Shown here one piece after another: positions 54,296 to 62,221 of a DNA stretch of 64,000 bases. Position 1 is the stretch's first letter, and each line of letters begins with the position of its first letter. Made by a program: the position numbers and the translations under genes. The notes beneath the pieces were generated by a model that saw nothing but the letters and a program-made list of their open reading frames with translations, was not told where the DNA came from and did not search any database. The stretch comes from Isoalcanivorax pacificus W11-5 (GTDB taxonomy: Bacteria > Pseudomonadota > Gammaproteobacteria > Pseudomonadales > Alcanivoracaceae): positions 2,480,001-2,544,000 of the forward strand of contig NZ_CP004387.1 of NCBI RefSeq assembly GCF_000299335.2, written 5' to 3'.

Positions 54296-54378
54296 AAGAC
54301 ACCTTCCCTAGAGCTGAATTCCTGGATTCCCCGACTTGACAGACAGGCCCCGAACTAAAATCGACCACCACTTTCTCC
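54283..54378 (-). promoter_or_regulatory. GGA-rich leader of the giant gene, candidate CsrA-binding region
   Basis: Read leftward, five GGA motifs occur in 96 nt: at 54,378-54,376, 54,330-54,328, 54,322-54,320, 54,307-54,305 (inside the GGGAAGG ribosome binding site) and 54,285-54,283 (touching the alternative ATG). The one at 54,322 sits in the loop of a small GAAT/ATTC hairpin. GGA in loops and over the ribosome binding site is what CsrA recognises, and csrA itself lies 1.1 kb away. The functional link is inference. Confidence 0.3.
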
Positions 54379-54401
54379 CCCGGAAAATGGCAGCGGCACC
54401 G

Positions 54402-54431
54402 ATAATAATGTTCGATGATGCAAGACGACAA
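54402..54431 (-). promoter_or_regulatory. Candidate promoter of the giant operon
   Basis: Read leftward, TTGTCG (54,431-54,426), an 18-nt spacer and TATTAT (54,407-54,402) lie in the AT-rich stretch about 107 nt upstream of the TTG start. The -10 matches 5 of 6 consensus bases and the -35 matches 4 of 6. It is the best-placed candidate I found, not proven. Confidence 0.3.
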
Positions 54432-54831
54432 CCGAAAAGATTGCGTCAAAATCAGGCATATATGGAGCAAAGACGGGGCATAACTCTTCAAACGCATGAA
54501 ACTAAACAATTATTTTTGTATGCACCCTGCATGTCATTCGTCGGAAAAAAATTGATCGTGCGCATTTTAATCAAACATGAATAATATCATTAAGATATCA
54601 TTTCATGAGTAATGATCTGATAATCCATATTCTGGAAATTCCATAGAATTTCAAAGCTCCAGCTCCCTGTCCGCATACAGTTCCGGGCACTGCATCGGGG
54701 TACCTGAAATAATCCCTTCATAATGGTTGTGATTGTTTCACTAATTATTTTGATGCGTTCGGACCGAAAACATCGCGACAACAAGTTCCTTGTGGGGATG
54801 CATCCGTCAGGATTGATTTCGGCAGCATGCA

Positions 54832-54854
54832 CAGGGCCTTCGCCCTGCCTTTTT
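54832..54854 (+). terminator. Rho-independent terminator, rightward
   Basis: Perfect 6-bp stem CAGGGC / GCCCTG with loop CTTC, followed by CC and five T residues on the plus strand. It is a textbook terminator for rightward transcription, yet no rightward gene is visible before it. It may end a small RNA or be a remnant. Confidence 0.55.
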
Positions 54855-55063
54855 CTATGACGCCTGGCCCCGAGTCGCTCCGGCAGGCATGGATATCGAA
54901 TCAGGTCCCCGAACGATGCCGGCGGGTTTTGCCTTCGGCTCTACCCGACCTACGGCCCCCGTCTTAACGGCTGGTCGAAACGGTGGGCCCGAACCAAATA
55001 CATAAAAAAACCGCGCAGTACCTCAAGCAGGTTGGGCGCTGCGGCATCGGTCGGGATTGACTC

Positions 55064-55126
55064 GCGCTACGCGCTCGGGGCTGCGCCCCGTCATCTGCGA
55101 TGACGTCCTGCGCCGCCTGCGGCGGC
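55064..55126. repeat. Run of four perfect mini-hairpins, three with TGC loops
   Basis: In order: GCGC-TAC-GCGC (55,064-55,074), CGGGGC-TGC-GCCCCG (55,076-55,090), TCATC-TGC-GATGA (55,091-55,103) and GCCGCC-TGC-GGCGGC (55,112-55,126). All stems are perfect, all loops have three bases, and the gaps are 0-8 nt. This may be a dispersed intergenic repeat or a structured RNA; the function is unknown. Confidence 0.6.
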
Positions 55127-55156
55127 TTGTCGAACGGGGGTTTTCATCATGCCAAG

Positions 55157-55219
55157 CCTCACCGCCAGACATAAAAAAACCCGCGCAGTGCGCGGGTTTT
55201 TTTATGTCTGGCGGTGAGG
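55157..55219 (-). terminator. 63-nt perfect palindrome: tRNA-Ser terminator overlapping the tRNA 3' end
   Basis: Two identical inverted 30-nt arms (55,157-55,186 and 55,190-55,219) flank a 3-nt centre (AGT). The inner part, CCCGCGC / GCGCGGG with seven A or T residues next to it, forms a terminator able to work in both directions. The outer part repeats, in inverted form, the last 11 bases of the tRNA (CCTCACCGCCA), so the arm overlaps the gene at 55,209-55,219. Confidence 0.8.
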
Positions 55220-55298
55220 GAGGGATTCGAACCCTCGATACGGTTTAACGTATACTCCCTTAGCAGGGGAGCGCCTTCAGCCACTCGGCCACCTCACC
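55209..55298 (-). tRNA. tRNA-Ser (anticodon GCU)
   Basis: 90 nt including an encoded CCA. The acceptor stem GGTGAGG pairs with CCTCACC, followed by discriminator G. There is a D-arm (GGCCGAGTGGCTGAAGGC), an anticodon loop CTGCTAA with anticodon GCU at 55,262-55,264, a long variable arm as expected for serine tRNA, and a TTCGAAT T-loop. It reads AGC/AGU codons. A candidate -10 (TATTAT at 55,364-55,369) lies about 65 nt upstream; it may also be read from the csrA side. Confidence 0.96.
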
Positions 55299-55418
55299 GG
55301 ATTTTTGCAGGGCCTGGCAACACTGCCGGCCAAGCTCGGGGTCGGCGTTTGCCGACCGCGGGCATAATACCATTTCTGATCTGAAATCCCAGCCCTAATA
55401 CAATCGGTTGGGGAAAAA

Positions 55419-55607
55419 TCAGACAGCGTCTCCATCCGCCGTTTTTTCGTGCTGGATCCGCTGGTAGATTTCTTCGCGGTGCACGGCGACTTCCTTCGGC
55501 GCGTTGACGCCGATACGCACCTGGTTGCCTTTGACACCAAGCACGGTCACGGTGACATCGTCACCGATCATCAGGGTTTCGCCTACTCGCCGGGTAAGAA
55601 TAAGCAT
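55419..55607 (-). CDS. csrA: Carbon storage regulator CsrA
   Basis: 62 residues beginning [24 protein letters not shown], the invariant start of the CsrA/RsmA family, with [19 protein letters not shown]. The dimer binds GGA motifs in mRNA leaders and alters translation and stability. The start has a strong AGGAGG site about 8 nt upstream, and that site itself contains GGA, which fits the autoregulation known for the family. The lysC-csrA-tRNA-Ser order is conserved in many gammaproteobacteria. Confidence 0.97.
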   Translation of the reverse strand: MLILTRRVGETLMIGDDVTVTVLGVKGNQVRIGVNAPKEVAVHREEIYQRIQHEKTADGDAV

Positions 55608-55767
55608 GGTTGGTCCCTCCTGGGTCCTTCAGTAAATGAGCGCATGTCCGCTGCTCAGGGGGTCGGCACCTCCGGGTGATTCCTTGGGCCCGGGACCACA
55701 TACCCGCTCCCTGATGCGGGTGATCATTATGCAGCATGCCGGCGGCGATGTCTTGCCGCCAGCAGTC

Positions 55768-55799
55768 ACCCGCCCGGTGCCCGGGGGCGCCGGGCGGGT
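55768..55799 (-). other. Strong hairpin just after lysC
   Basis: A 10-bp perfect stem (55,768-55,777 with 55,790-55,799) with a 12-nt GC-rich loop lies 7 nt downstream of the lysC stop. A second stem GGCGGC/GCCGCC (55,741-55,760) follows. Neither is followed by a T tract, so these may protect the 3' end, or act as an attenuator before csrA, rather than being classic terminators. Confidence 0.45.
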
Positions 55800-55806
55800 C
55801 ATTCTG

Positions 55807-57036
55807 TCAGCCCGCGACCGGCTGGTCGAGTTCGAACGCGGTGTGCAGCGCCCGCACGGCCAGTTCCAGGTATTTCTCGGCAATCACCACGGAAATCTTG
55901 ATTTCCGAGGTGGAGATCATCTCGATGTTGATGCCCTCGCCTGCCAGGGCCTCGAACATTTTCGAGGCCACGCCAGCGTGTGAGCGCATGCCCACGCCCA
56001 CCAGGGATACCTTGGCAATCTTGTCGTCGCCGATGATCTCGGGGTTGCCCAGCTCTTCGGAGGCGTTGCGCAGGGCCTGCTGGGCGCGCTTGAAGTCGTT
56101 GCGGTGCACGGTGAAGGTGAAGTCAGCGGCGCCGTCCTTGCCCACGTTCTGCACGATCATGTCGACCTCGATGTTGGCCGCACCGACCGGGCCGAGGATT
56201 TTGTAGGCGATGCCCGGGGTATCCGGCGCGCCGCGCACGATGATCTTGGCTTCATCACGGGTGAAGGCGATCCCGGAGATAACCGGCTTTTCCATATCTA
56301 CCTCGTCGTCGACGGTAATGAGGGTGCCAGGGCCATCCTGGAAGCTGTGCAACACACGCAGGGGGACGCCGTATTTGCCGGCGAACTCTACGGAGCGGAT
56401 CTGCAGCACCTTCGAGCCCTGGCTCGCCATTTCGAGCATTTCCTCGAAGGTGATGGTGTTCAGGCGGCGGGCGTTGTCGACCACACGCGGGTCGGTGGTA
56501 TAGACGCCATCCACATCGGTATAGATCTGGCACTCGTCGGCTTTCAGCGCGGCGGCCAGTGCCACGGCGGTGGTATCGCTGCCGCCACGGCCGAGGGTGG
56601 TGATGTTGCCCTGAGCGTCGACCCCCTGGAAGCCGGCCACCACGACTACGCGCCCGGCATCAAGGTCGGCGCGCATGTTGTGGTCGTCGATGTCCTCAAT
56701 GCGCGCCTTGGTGTGGGCACTGTCGGTGAGGATGCGCACCTGTGAGCCGGTGTAGGAGCGGGCATCCAGACCGAGCTTGTGCAGAGCCATGCTCAACAGG
56801 GCAATGGTCACCTGCTCGCCAGTGGACACCAGCACGTCCATCTCGCGAGGTGTCGGCTCGTCGGTGATCCCCTTGGCCAGTTCGATCAGGCGGTTGGTTT
56901 CACCGCTCATGGCGGACACGACCACCACGATCTGATCCCCCCGGGCACGGAATTTGGCCACCTTCTCGGCCACCGCCTGGATGCGTTCCACGGTACCGAC
57001 CGAGGTACCGCCATATTTCTGTACGATGAGGGCCAT
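55807..57036 (-). CDS. lysC: Aspartate kinase
   Basis: 409 residues. It phosphorylates aspartate, the first step toward lysine, threonine, methionine and diaminopimelate. The N-terminal kinase domain begins [13 protein letters not shown] (substrate/ATP motif) and continues with [38 protein letters not shown] and [14 protein letters not shown]. Two C-terminal ACT domains (about 265-340 and 345-405; [20 protein letters not shown]) are the usual site of feedback inhibition by lysine/threonine. Length is normal for the monofunctional class. No good ribosome binding site precedes the ATG. Confidence 0.97.
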   Translation of the reverse strand: MALIVQKYGGTSVGTVERIQAVAEKVAKFRARGDQIVVVVSAMSGETNRLIELAKGITDEPTPREMDVLVSTGEQVTIALLSMALHKLGLDARSYTGSQVRILTDSAHTKARIEDIDDHNMRADLDAGRVVVVAGFQGVDAQGNITTLGRGGSDTTAVALAAALKADECQIYTDVDGVYTTDPRVVDNARRLNTITFEEMLEMASQGSKVLQIRSVEFAGKYGVPLRVLHSFQDGPGTLITVDDEVDMEKPVISGIAFTRDEAKIIVRGAPDTPGIAYKILGPVGAANIEVDMIVQNVGKDGAADFTFTVHRNDFKRAQQALRNASEELGNPEIIGDDKIAKVSLVGVGMRSHAGVASKMFEALAGEGINIEMISTSEIKISVVIAEKYLELAVRALHTAFELDQPVAG

Positions 57037-57152
57037 ATAAAGAAGTTGTCAGCAAAAAGGGCGCGCTACTTTAGCATCTGCGCAGCAAAGATGCATGGAG
57101 GCCGCGCGGCGCGACTGTACAAATATGTGACAGCCGGCCGCGCAAAGCCCCG

Positions 57153-59753
57153 TCAGCCCTGGCGTGCAGCAATCCAGTCGGCCACCCGGGCCAGTGCTGC
57201 CGGCAGGGCCTGCAGATCGCTGCCACCGCCCTGTGCCATGTCGGCACGGCCACCGCCCTTGCCGCCGAGGGCACTGGCAACATGACGCACCAGGTCGCCG
57301 GCCGGGTACTGGCCGGACAGATCGTCGGTGACGCCAGCCACCAGGCTGATCTTGTCGCCGTCTACGGCCGCCAGCAGCACCACGGCTGAACCGAGTTTGT
57401 CTTTCAGGCTGTCGACGGCAGTGCGCAGCGTCTTGGCATCGGCACCGTCGAGCTGGGTGGCGATCACCTTGACGCCGCCGATCTCATTGACCTGGCTGCT
57501 GAGGTCGTTGCCGGAACCGGAGGCCAGCTTCTGCTTCAGGCGCTCGATCTCTTTTTCCAGCTCGCGGGTCCGGCCCACCATCTGTTCGACGCGGGCAGCC
57601 GCCTGGTCCGGCGCCGCCTTGACCAGCGCTGCGACACGGCTGACGGTGTCTGACAGGCGCCGCACGGCGGCCAGCGCCTGTTCGCCGGTAACGGCTTCGA
57701 TACGGCGCACACCTGCCGAGGAGGCCCCTTCGGCGGTTACTTTGAACAGGCCGATATCGCCGGTGCGGGCGACGTGGGTGCCACCGCACAACTCTTTCGA
57801 GAAGGCCGCTTCACCCATGGTCAGCACGCGCACCTGGTCGTCATATTTTTCGCCAAACAGCGCCATGGCGCCGGCGGCACGGGCGGCGTCGATATCCATG
57901 AGTTCGGTGGTCACCGGGCTGTTGGCCAGGATCTGTTCGTTCACCAGCTGCTCGATTTCAGCGATCTGTTCAGCACTCACGCTCTCACCGTGGGAGAAGT
58001 CAAAGCGCAGGTAGTCCGGCCCCACCAGCGAGCCTTTCTGGCCAACATGCTCGCCGAGCACCTGGCGCAGGGCGGCATGCATCAGGTGGGTGGCGGAGTG
58101 GTTGCGCATGACAGCGCGGCGGCGGCGGGTATCGACACGCGCGGCGACGGTGTCGCCGACGCTCAGGCTGCCCTGTTCGAGCTTGCCGTGGTGTACGTAG
58201 GCCTGTTGGCGCTTGCGCGTGTCGGCCACGCGGAAGCGGTTGTCGCCGGCGGTCAGCAGGCCGGTATCGCCCACCTGGCCACCGGATTCGGCGTAGAAGG
58301 GCGTGCGGTCCAGTACCACCAGGCCATCGTCGCCGGCGTTGAGGGTCTGGACAGGCTCCCCTTCGCGATACAGCGCCACGATGCTGGCGTCGTCATCCAG
58401 CAGTTCATAGCCGGAGAATGCCGTTTCGCTGTCGATCTGCAGGCGGTCGTTGTAATCGTTGGCAAAGGCGTCGGCACCCCGGGCGCGCTGGCGCTGGGCT
58501 TCCATGGCCGCCTCAAACCCGGCGCTGTCAATGGACAGGCCTTTTTCGCGGGCCACGTCGGCGGTCAGGTCCGGCGGAAAACCGTGGGTGTCATAGAGGG
58601 TGAACACCACGTCGCCCGGAATGACGGTGCCCTCGAGGCCGCTGACAGCCTGTTCCAGCACTTTCATGCCCTGGGCCAGGGTACGACCGAACTGTTCTTC
58701 TTCCGCCAGCAGGGCTTTTTCGATCCGCGCCTGCTGTGCGCGCAGTTCGGGATAGGCCTCGCCCATCTGTTCCACCAGCGCGCCCACCAGAGTGTGGAAG
58801 AACGGCTTTTCGCAGCCAAGCTTGTGCCCGTGACGCAGTGCCCGGCGGATGATGCGGCGCAGTACGTAGCCACGGCCTTCATTGGACGGAATGACACCGT
58901 CGCAGATCAGGAAGCTGGCCGAGCGGATATGGTCGGCAATAACGCGCAGGGATTTTTCTTCCAGATCGCGGGTGCCGGTGGCTTTTGCAGCCGCCTTCAG
59001 CAGCGCCTGGAACAGGTCAATCTCATAGTTGGAGTGGACGCCCTGCATCACGGCGGCAATCCGCTCCAGCCCCATGCCCGTGTCCACGGAGGGTTTCGGC
59101 AGCGGCACCAGTTCACCGTCGGGCTGGCGGTCATACTGCATGAACACCAGATTCCAGATTTCGATGTAGCGGTCCAGGTCATCGCCTTCAGAGCCCGGCG
59201 GGCCGCCCGGCACGTCGGCGCCGTGGTCGTAGAAGATTTCCGAGCAGGGGCCGCAGGGGCCGGTGTCACCCATCTGCCAGAAGTTGTCTTCGTCCAGGCG
59301 CGAGAAGCGCTCGGCGCTGACGCCCATTTCCTTGAGCCAGATGTCGGCGGCTTCGTCGTCGGAGATGTGGACCGTGACCCACAGCCGTTCCGGCGGCAGT
59401 TTCATGTCAACGGTCAGGAACTCCCAGGCGAAGCGGATCGCTTCGCGCTTGAAATAGTCGCCGAAGCTGAAGTTGCCCAGCATTTCGAAGAAAGTGTGGT
59501 GGCGTGCGGTATAGCCGACGTTTTCAAGGTCGTTGTGCTTGCCGCCCGCCCGCACACAGCGCTGGCTGCTGGTGGCGCGGGTGTAGTCACGTTTCTCCCG
59601 GCCCAGGAACACGTCCTTGAACTGGTTCATGCCGGCGTTGGTGAACAGCAGGGTCGGGTCATTCGCCGGCACCAGGGAACTGGACGGCACAACCGCGTGC
59701 TCCTGGCGGGCAAAGTAATCAAGGAAAGCCTGGCGAATGTCGGCGCTCTTCAT
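57153..59753 (-). CDS. alaS: Alanine-tRNA ligase
   Basis: 866 residues. It charges tRNA-Ala and hydrolyses mischarged tRNA. The start at 59,753 ([14 protein letters not shown]) is the conserved one; the frame stays open a further 58 codons upstream with no family similarity. Class II motifs include [33 protein letters not shown] and [15 protein letters not shown]. The editing domain has the zinc ligands H552 and H556 (HSATH) and C656 and H660 (CGGTH). The C-terminal C-Ala domain ends with the glycine-rich [15 protein letters not shown]. It is the normal neighbour of recX and lysC. A possible -10 (TATACT, 59,797-59,802) lies 44 nt upstream, with no clear -35. Confidence 0.97.
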   Translation of the reverse strand: MKSADIRQAFLDYFARQEHAVVPSSSLVPANDPTLLFTNAGMNQFKDVFLGREKRDYTRATSSQRCVRAGGKHNDLENVGYTARHHTFFEMLGNFSFGDYFKREAIRFAWEFLTVDMKLPPERLWVTVHISDDEAADIWLKEMGVSAERFSRLDEDNFWQMGDTGPCGPCSEIFYDHGADVPGGPPGSEGDDLDRYIEIWNLVFMQYDRQPDGELVPLPKPSVDTGMGLERIAAVMQGVHSNYEIDLFQALLKAAAKATGTRDLEEKSLRVIADHIRSASFLICDGVIPSNEGRGYVLRRIIRRALRHGHKLGCEKPFFHTLVGALVEQMGEAYPELRAQQARIEKALLAEEEQFGRTLAQGMKVLEQAVSGLEGTVIPGDVVFTLYDTHGFPPDLTADVAREKGLSIDSAGFEAAMEAQRQRARGADAFANDYNDRLQIDSETAFSGYELLDDDASIVALYREGEPVQTLNAGDDGLVVLDRTPFYAESGGQVGDTGLLTAGDNRFRVADTRKRQQAYVHHGKLEQGSLSVGDTVAARVDTRRRRAVMRNHSATHLMHAALRQVLGEHVGQKGSLVGPDYLRFDFSHGESVSAEQIAEIEQLVNEQILANSPVTTELMDIDAARAAGAMALFGEKYDDQVRVLTMGEAAFSKELCGGTHVARTGDIGLFKVTAEGASSAGVRRIEAVTGEQALAAVRRLSDTVSRVAALVKAAPDQAAARVEQMVGRTRELEKEIERLKQKLASGSGNDLSSQVNEIGGVKVIATQLDGADAKTLRTAVDSLKDKLGSAVVLLAAVDGDKISLVAGVTDDLSGQYPAGDLVRHVASALGGKGGGRADMAQGGGSDLQALPAALARVADWIAARQG

Positions 59754-59978
59754 AAGTCTCGCTGTCGTATCAGTCGGGGTATGACGGAAAGCGGCAAGTA
59801 TAACGGGGCCAGAATGCAGGCGCCATGCGACCGCAGGGCCTGATGCAATGGTTGAAGGCAGGTTAGAACGCGGAGAGCCCCACCCTGCCTTCCGGGGGGG
59901 GGATGATGGCAGCGCGGAGCCCTCCACGGGGGAACGTATCTTCAGTGACGAACAGGCCCGGGCACACCGGGCCGCTGA

Positions 59979-60500
59979 TCAGTCGAAGGCAGCGCCATCG
60001 CCATCCAGTGCCTCGAAGCACTGGTCTGCGGTGAAACCGCGATATTGCAGAAAGCGCAGCCGGCGGGCCTTGTCCTTCAGGTCGGCTGGCGGCCCGGCAC
60101 CGAAGCGACGGCGGCAGGTTTCGGCGGCGAGCGCAAACCAGTCGCAACCGGCTTCGGCCAGGGCCTGCTCCGCCAGCAGGTTGCTCACGCCATTCTGCTG
60201 CAGCGCCTGCCGGATACGCAGCGGCCCTTGCCCACGCTCGATCCGGCTACGTACCAGCATGCCGGCGTAGCGGGTGTCGTCGAGGAAACGCTGTGCTTCG
60301 AGCCAGTCCAGCAACGCACCCACCGGCGCGTCCTCGCCGAAGCGCCTGGTGAGACGTTGCTGGAGTTCCGCGCGGGCATATTCGCGCCGCCCCAGCATGC
60401 CCAGCGCGACACGCCGCATTTCTGCCGCACGCGCCTGGGGATCATCACCGGCAGATGCGGTGCCCCGACGGCCAGCGCCATCGATATCGTCACCGATCAT
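59979..60500 (-). CDS. recX: RecA regulatory protein RecX
   Basis: 173 residues of three-helix repeats typical of RecX (ALGMLGRREYARAELQQRL, LLDWLEAQRFLDDTRYAGMLVRSRI, GPLRIRQALQQNGVS). RecX binds the RecA filament and limits its activity. The gene starts 32 nt after the recA stop, so it is probably co-transcribed with recA and SOS-induced. A GGCCCGG/CCGGGCC hairpin follows in the 225-nt gap before alaS but lacks a T tract. Confidence 0.93.
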   Translation of the reverse strand: MIGDDIDGAGRRGTASAGDDPQARAAEMRRVALGMLGRREYARAELQQRLTRRFGEDAPVGALLDWLEAQRFLDDTRYAGMLVRSRIERGQGPLRIRQALQQNGVSNLLAEQALAEAGCDWFALAAETCRRRFGAGPPADLKDKARRLRFLQYRGFTADQCFEALDGDGAAFD

Positions 60501-60532
60501 GCTGTGGCACCCCGCTCAGCAAGGCTGGTAAA

Positions 60533-61573
60533 TCAATCCTCTTCCTCGACCACCTGTGCCTCTTCCTTGCTGCTCTCCTTGTTCACGGGAGCCAGCAGAC
60601 GGGCGCGGATCTGTGCTTCGACTTCATCGCGTGCCTGCGGGTTGTCCCGCAGGAAATCGCAGGCGTTCTGCTTGCCCTGGCCGATCTTGTCACCCTTGTA
60701 GGCATACCAGGCGCCCGATTTGTCGATCAGGCCCAGTTGCACGCCCATGTCCAGGATTTCGCCCAGGTTGTTGATGCCACTGCCATAGAGAATCTGGAAT
60801 TCAGCCTGGCGGAACGGCGGCGCGACCTTGTTCTTGACCACCTTGACGCGGGTTTCGCTGCCGATCACCTCGTCGCCCTGCTTCACTGCACCGATGCGGC
60901 GGATGTCCAGGCGGACGGAGGAGTAGAATTTCAGGGCGTTACCGCCAGTGGTGGTTTCCGGGTTGCCAAACATCACGCCGATCTTCATGCGGATCTGGTT
61001 GATGAAGATCACCAGGCAGTTGGCGTTCTTCACCGAGCCGGTGATCTTGCGCAGCGCCTGGCTCATCAGGCGTGCCTGTACGCCCACGTGGTGGTCGCCC
61101 ATCTCGCCTTCGATTTCCGCCTTTGGCACCAGGGCGGCCACGGAGTCGACGATCACCACATCCACTGCGCCGGAGCGCACCAGCATGTCGGTGATTTCCA
61201 GCGCCTGCTCGCCGGTGTCCGGCTGGGAGACGATCAGGTCATCGACGTTGACGCCCAGCTTCTCGGCGTAGTCCGGGTCCAGCGCGTGCTCGGCGTCAAC
61301 GAAGGCGCAGTTGGCGCCATTTTTCTGGGCCTGGGCAATCACTGACAGAGTCAGCGTCGTTTTACCCGAGGATTCCGGGCCATAGATTTCAACAATACGG
61401 CCTTTTGGCAGGCCACCGATGCCCAGCGCCACGTCCAGCCCCAGGGAGCCGGTGGAGATGGCCGGCATCGGCTCGCGCTTGCGATCACCCATGCGCATCA
61501 CGGAACCCTTGCCGAATTGACGCTCGATCTGGGACAGCGCAGCGCTCAGCGCCTTGCTCTTGTTGTCATCCAT
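60533..61573 (-). CDS. recA: Recombinase RecA
   Basis: 346 residues. It is the ATP-dependent strand-exchange protein and the co-protease for LexA cleavage. Visible motifs are the Walker [27 protein letters not shown], the Walker B region [14 protein letters not shown], loop regions around [12 protein letters not shown] and [24 protein letters not shown], and an acidic C-terminal tail ([12 protein letters not shown]). An AGAGGG ribosome binding site lies about 8 nt before the ATG. The gene has its own promoter with a LexA box. Confidence 0.98.
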   Translation of the reverse strand: MDDNKSKALSAALSQIERQFGKGSVMRMGDRKREPMPAISTGSLGLDVALGIGGLPKGRIVEIYGPESSGKTTLTLSVIAQAQKNGANCAFVDAEHALDPDYAEKLGVNVDDLIVSQPDTGEQALEITDMLVRSGAVDVVIVDSVAALVPKAEIEGEMGDHHVGVQARLMSQALRKITGSVKNANCLVIFINQIRMKIGVMFGNPETTTGGNALKFYSSVRLDIRRIGAVKQGDEVIGSETRVKVVKNKVAPPFRQAEFQILYGSGINNLGEILDMGVQLGLIDKSGAWYAYKGDKIGQGKQNACDFLRDNPQARDEVEAQIRARLLAPVNKESSKEEAQVVEEED

Positions 61574-61639
61574 TGCAAAACCCTCTCGGTGGTGAATGCT
61601 CGGTGGTGAATGGCACAGGGGATGGCCCGGGACCGGACA

Positions 61640-61655
61640 CTGTTAATATGGACAG
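61640..61655 (-). promoter_or_regulatory. LexA (SOS) box of recA
   Basis: Leftward it reads CTG-TCCATATTAA-CAG, which matches the CTG-N10-CAG rule of the gammaproteobacterial LexA operator. It begins one base after the -10 element, where bound LexA would block the transcription start. Confidence 0.85.
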
Positions 61656-61656
61656 T

Positions 61657-61685
61657 ATTATGCTCAGGAGGGCCTGCCCCTGCAA
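61657..61685 (-). promoter_or_regulatory. recA promoter
   Basis: Leftward -35 TTGCAG (61,685-61,680), a 17-nt spacer and -10 CATAAT (61,662-61,657), directly followed by the LexA box. Both hexamers are close to the sigma-70 consensus. Confidence 0.75.
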
Positions 61686-61714
61686 CCCCGGCAAAACGGG
61701 AATGTGATCAGGGC

Positions 61715-62194
61715 TCAGCGCAGCCGCGCCAGCACGCCGCGCAGGGCAATTTCGATGGTACCGGCGCGTACCGCATCGCGGTCGCCGGACAGGCACTGGC
61801 AGTGAATGTCGGTACGGCCGCCACGGCGAGCCCAGGCAAACCAGACCGTGCCCACCGGCTTGTCCGGCGTACCACCGTCCGGGCCGGCAATGCCGCTGAC
61901 CGCCACGCTGATGTCCGCCAGGCTGTACTGCAGCGCCCCCTCGGCCATGGCCCGCACCACCGGGCCGCTGACCGCGCCATGCTCATCCAGTAACGCGGCG
62001 GGGACGCCGAGCATGTCCATCTTGGCGGCGTTGGAATAGGTCACGAAGCCACGTTCAAACCAGCCGGAACAGCCAGGGATATCAGTGATGGCGGCAGCGA
62101 TACCGCCGCCGGTGCAGGATTCCGCGGTGGCCAGGGAGACCTTCGCCCGACCCAGCGCCTCACCCACTTCCTTTGCCAGTTGCCAGTGTCGCAC
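61715..62194 (-). CDS. pncC: Nicotinamide-nucleotide amidase (CinA C-terminal family)
   Basis: 159 residues, the stand-alone CinA C-terminal domain. The motifs SLATAESCTGGGIAAAITDIPG, FVTYSNAAK, GAVSGPVVRAMAEGAL and VSGIAGPDGGTPDKPVGTVW define the PncC deamidase, which turns nicotinamide mononucleotide into nicotinate mononucleotide for NAD recycling. A GGAGGG site lies about 6 nt before the ATG. The gene sits just upstream of recA, its usual place in gammaproteobacteria. Confidence 0.93.
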   Translation of the reverse strand: MRHWQLAKEVGEALGRAKVSLATAESCTGGGIAAAITDIPGCSGWFERGFVTYSNAAKMDMLGVPAALLDEHGAVSGPVVRAMAEGALQYSLADISVAVSGIAGPDGGTPDKPVGTVWFAWARRGGRTDIHCQCLSGDRDAVRAGTIEIALRGVLARLR

Positions 62195-62221
62195 GTGATG
62201 CCCTCCGTTGCGGCGCGATGC

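Larger units (their letters stand above)
54296..55208. other. Gene-free junction between the giant operon and tRNA-Ser
   Basis: About 0.9 kb with no convincing coding region. From left to right it holds the leader and promoter of the giant gene, an AT-rich tract (54,480-54,600), a block with small hairpins ending in a rightward terminator (54,832-54,854), a GC-rich tract, a degenerate copy of the tRNA terminator arm (55,000-55,019), four mini-hairpins (55,064-55,126) and the palindromic terminator. Short open frames in both directions lack ribosome binding sites and recognisable products. Confidence 0.7.

Noticed and set aside
13892-54295. CRISPR array or DNA tandem repeat inside the giant gene
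   Set aside because: Repetition is at the protein level with strongly diverged copies. I saw no regularly spaced identical DNA repeats.
1-54295. Rhs/YD-repeat, CdiA, RTX or T6SS identity for the locus
   Set aside because: No YD repeats, no filamentous haemagglutinin motifs, no GGxGxDxxx nonapeptides, and no PAAR, VgrG or Hcp-like gene were found.
54590-54832. 80-codon minus-strand frame in the junction
   Set aside because: GTG start without a ribosome binding site, no recognisable sequence, and it spans the terminator region; probably chance.
55057-55248. 63-codon plus-strand frame across the hairpins and tRNA
   Set aside because: Runs through the palindrome and antisense to the tRNA-Ser gene. 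The C-terminal GEGGIRTLDTV is the usual false translation opposite a tRNA.
55341-55356. GTCGGC/GCCGAC hairpin between csrA and tRNA-Ser as a csrA terminator
   Set aside because: There is no T tract on either side, so I do not call it a terminator.
57774-59843. A 689-codon plus-strand frame
   Set aside because: Antisense to alaS, whose motifs and length are intact. The translation has no recognisable family.
59754-59927. 58-codon upstream extension of alaS
   Set aside because: The conserved AlaS N-terminus starts at 59,753, and the extension contains no family sequence.
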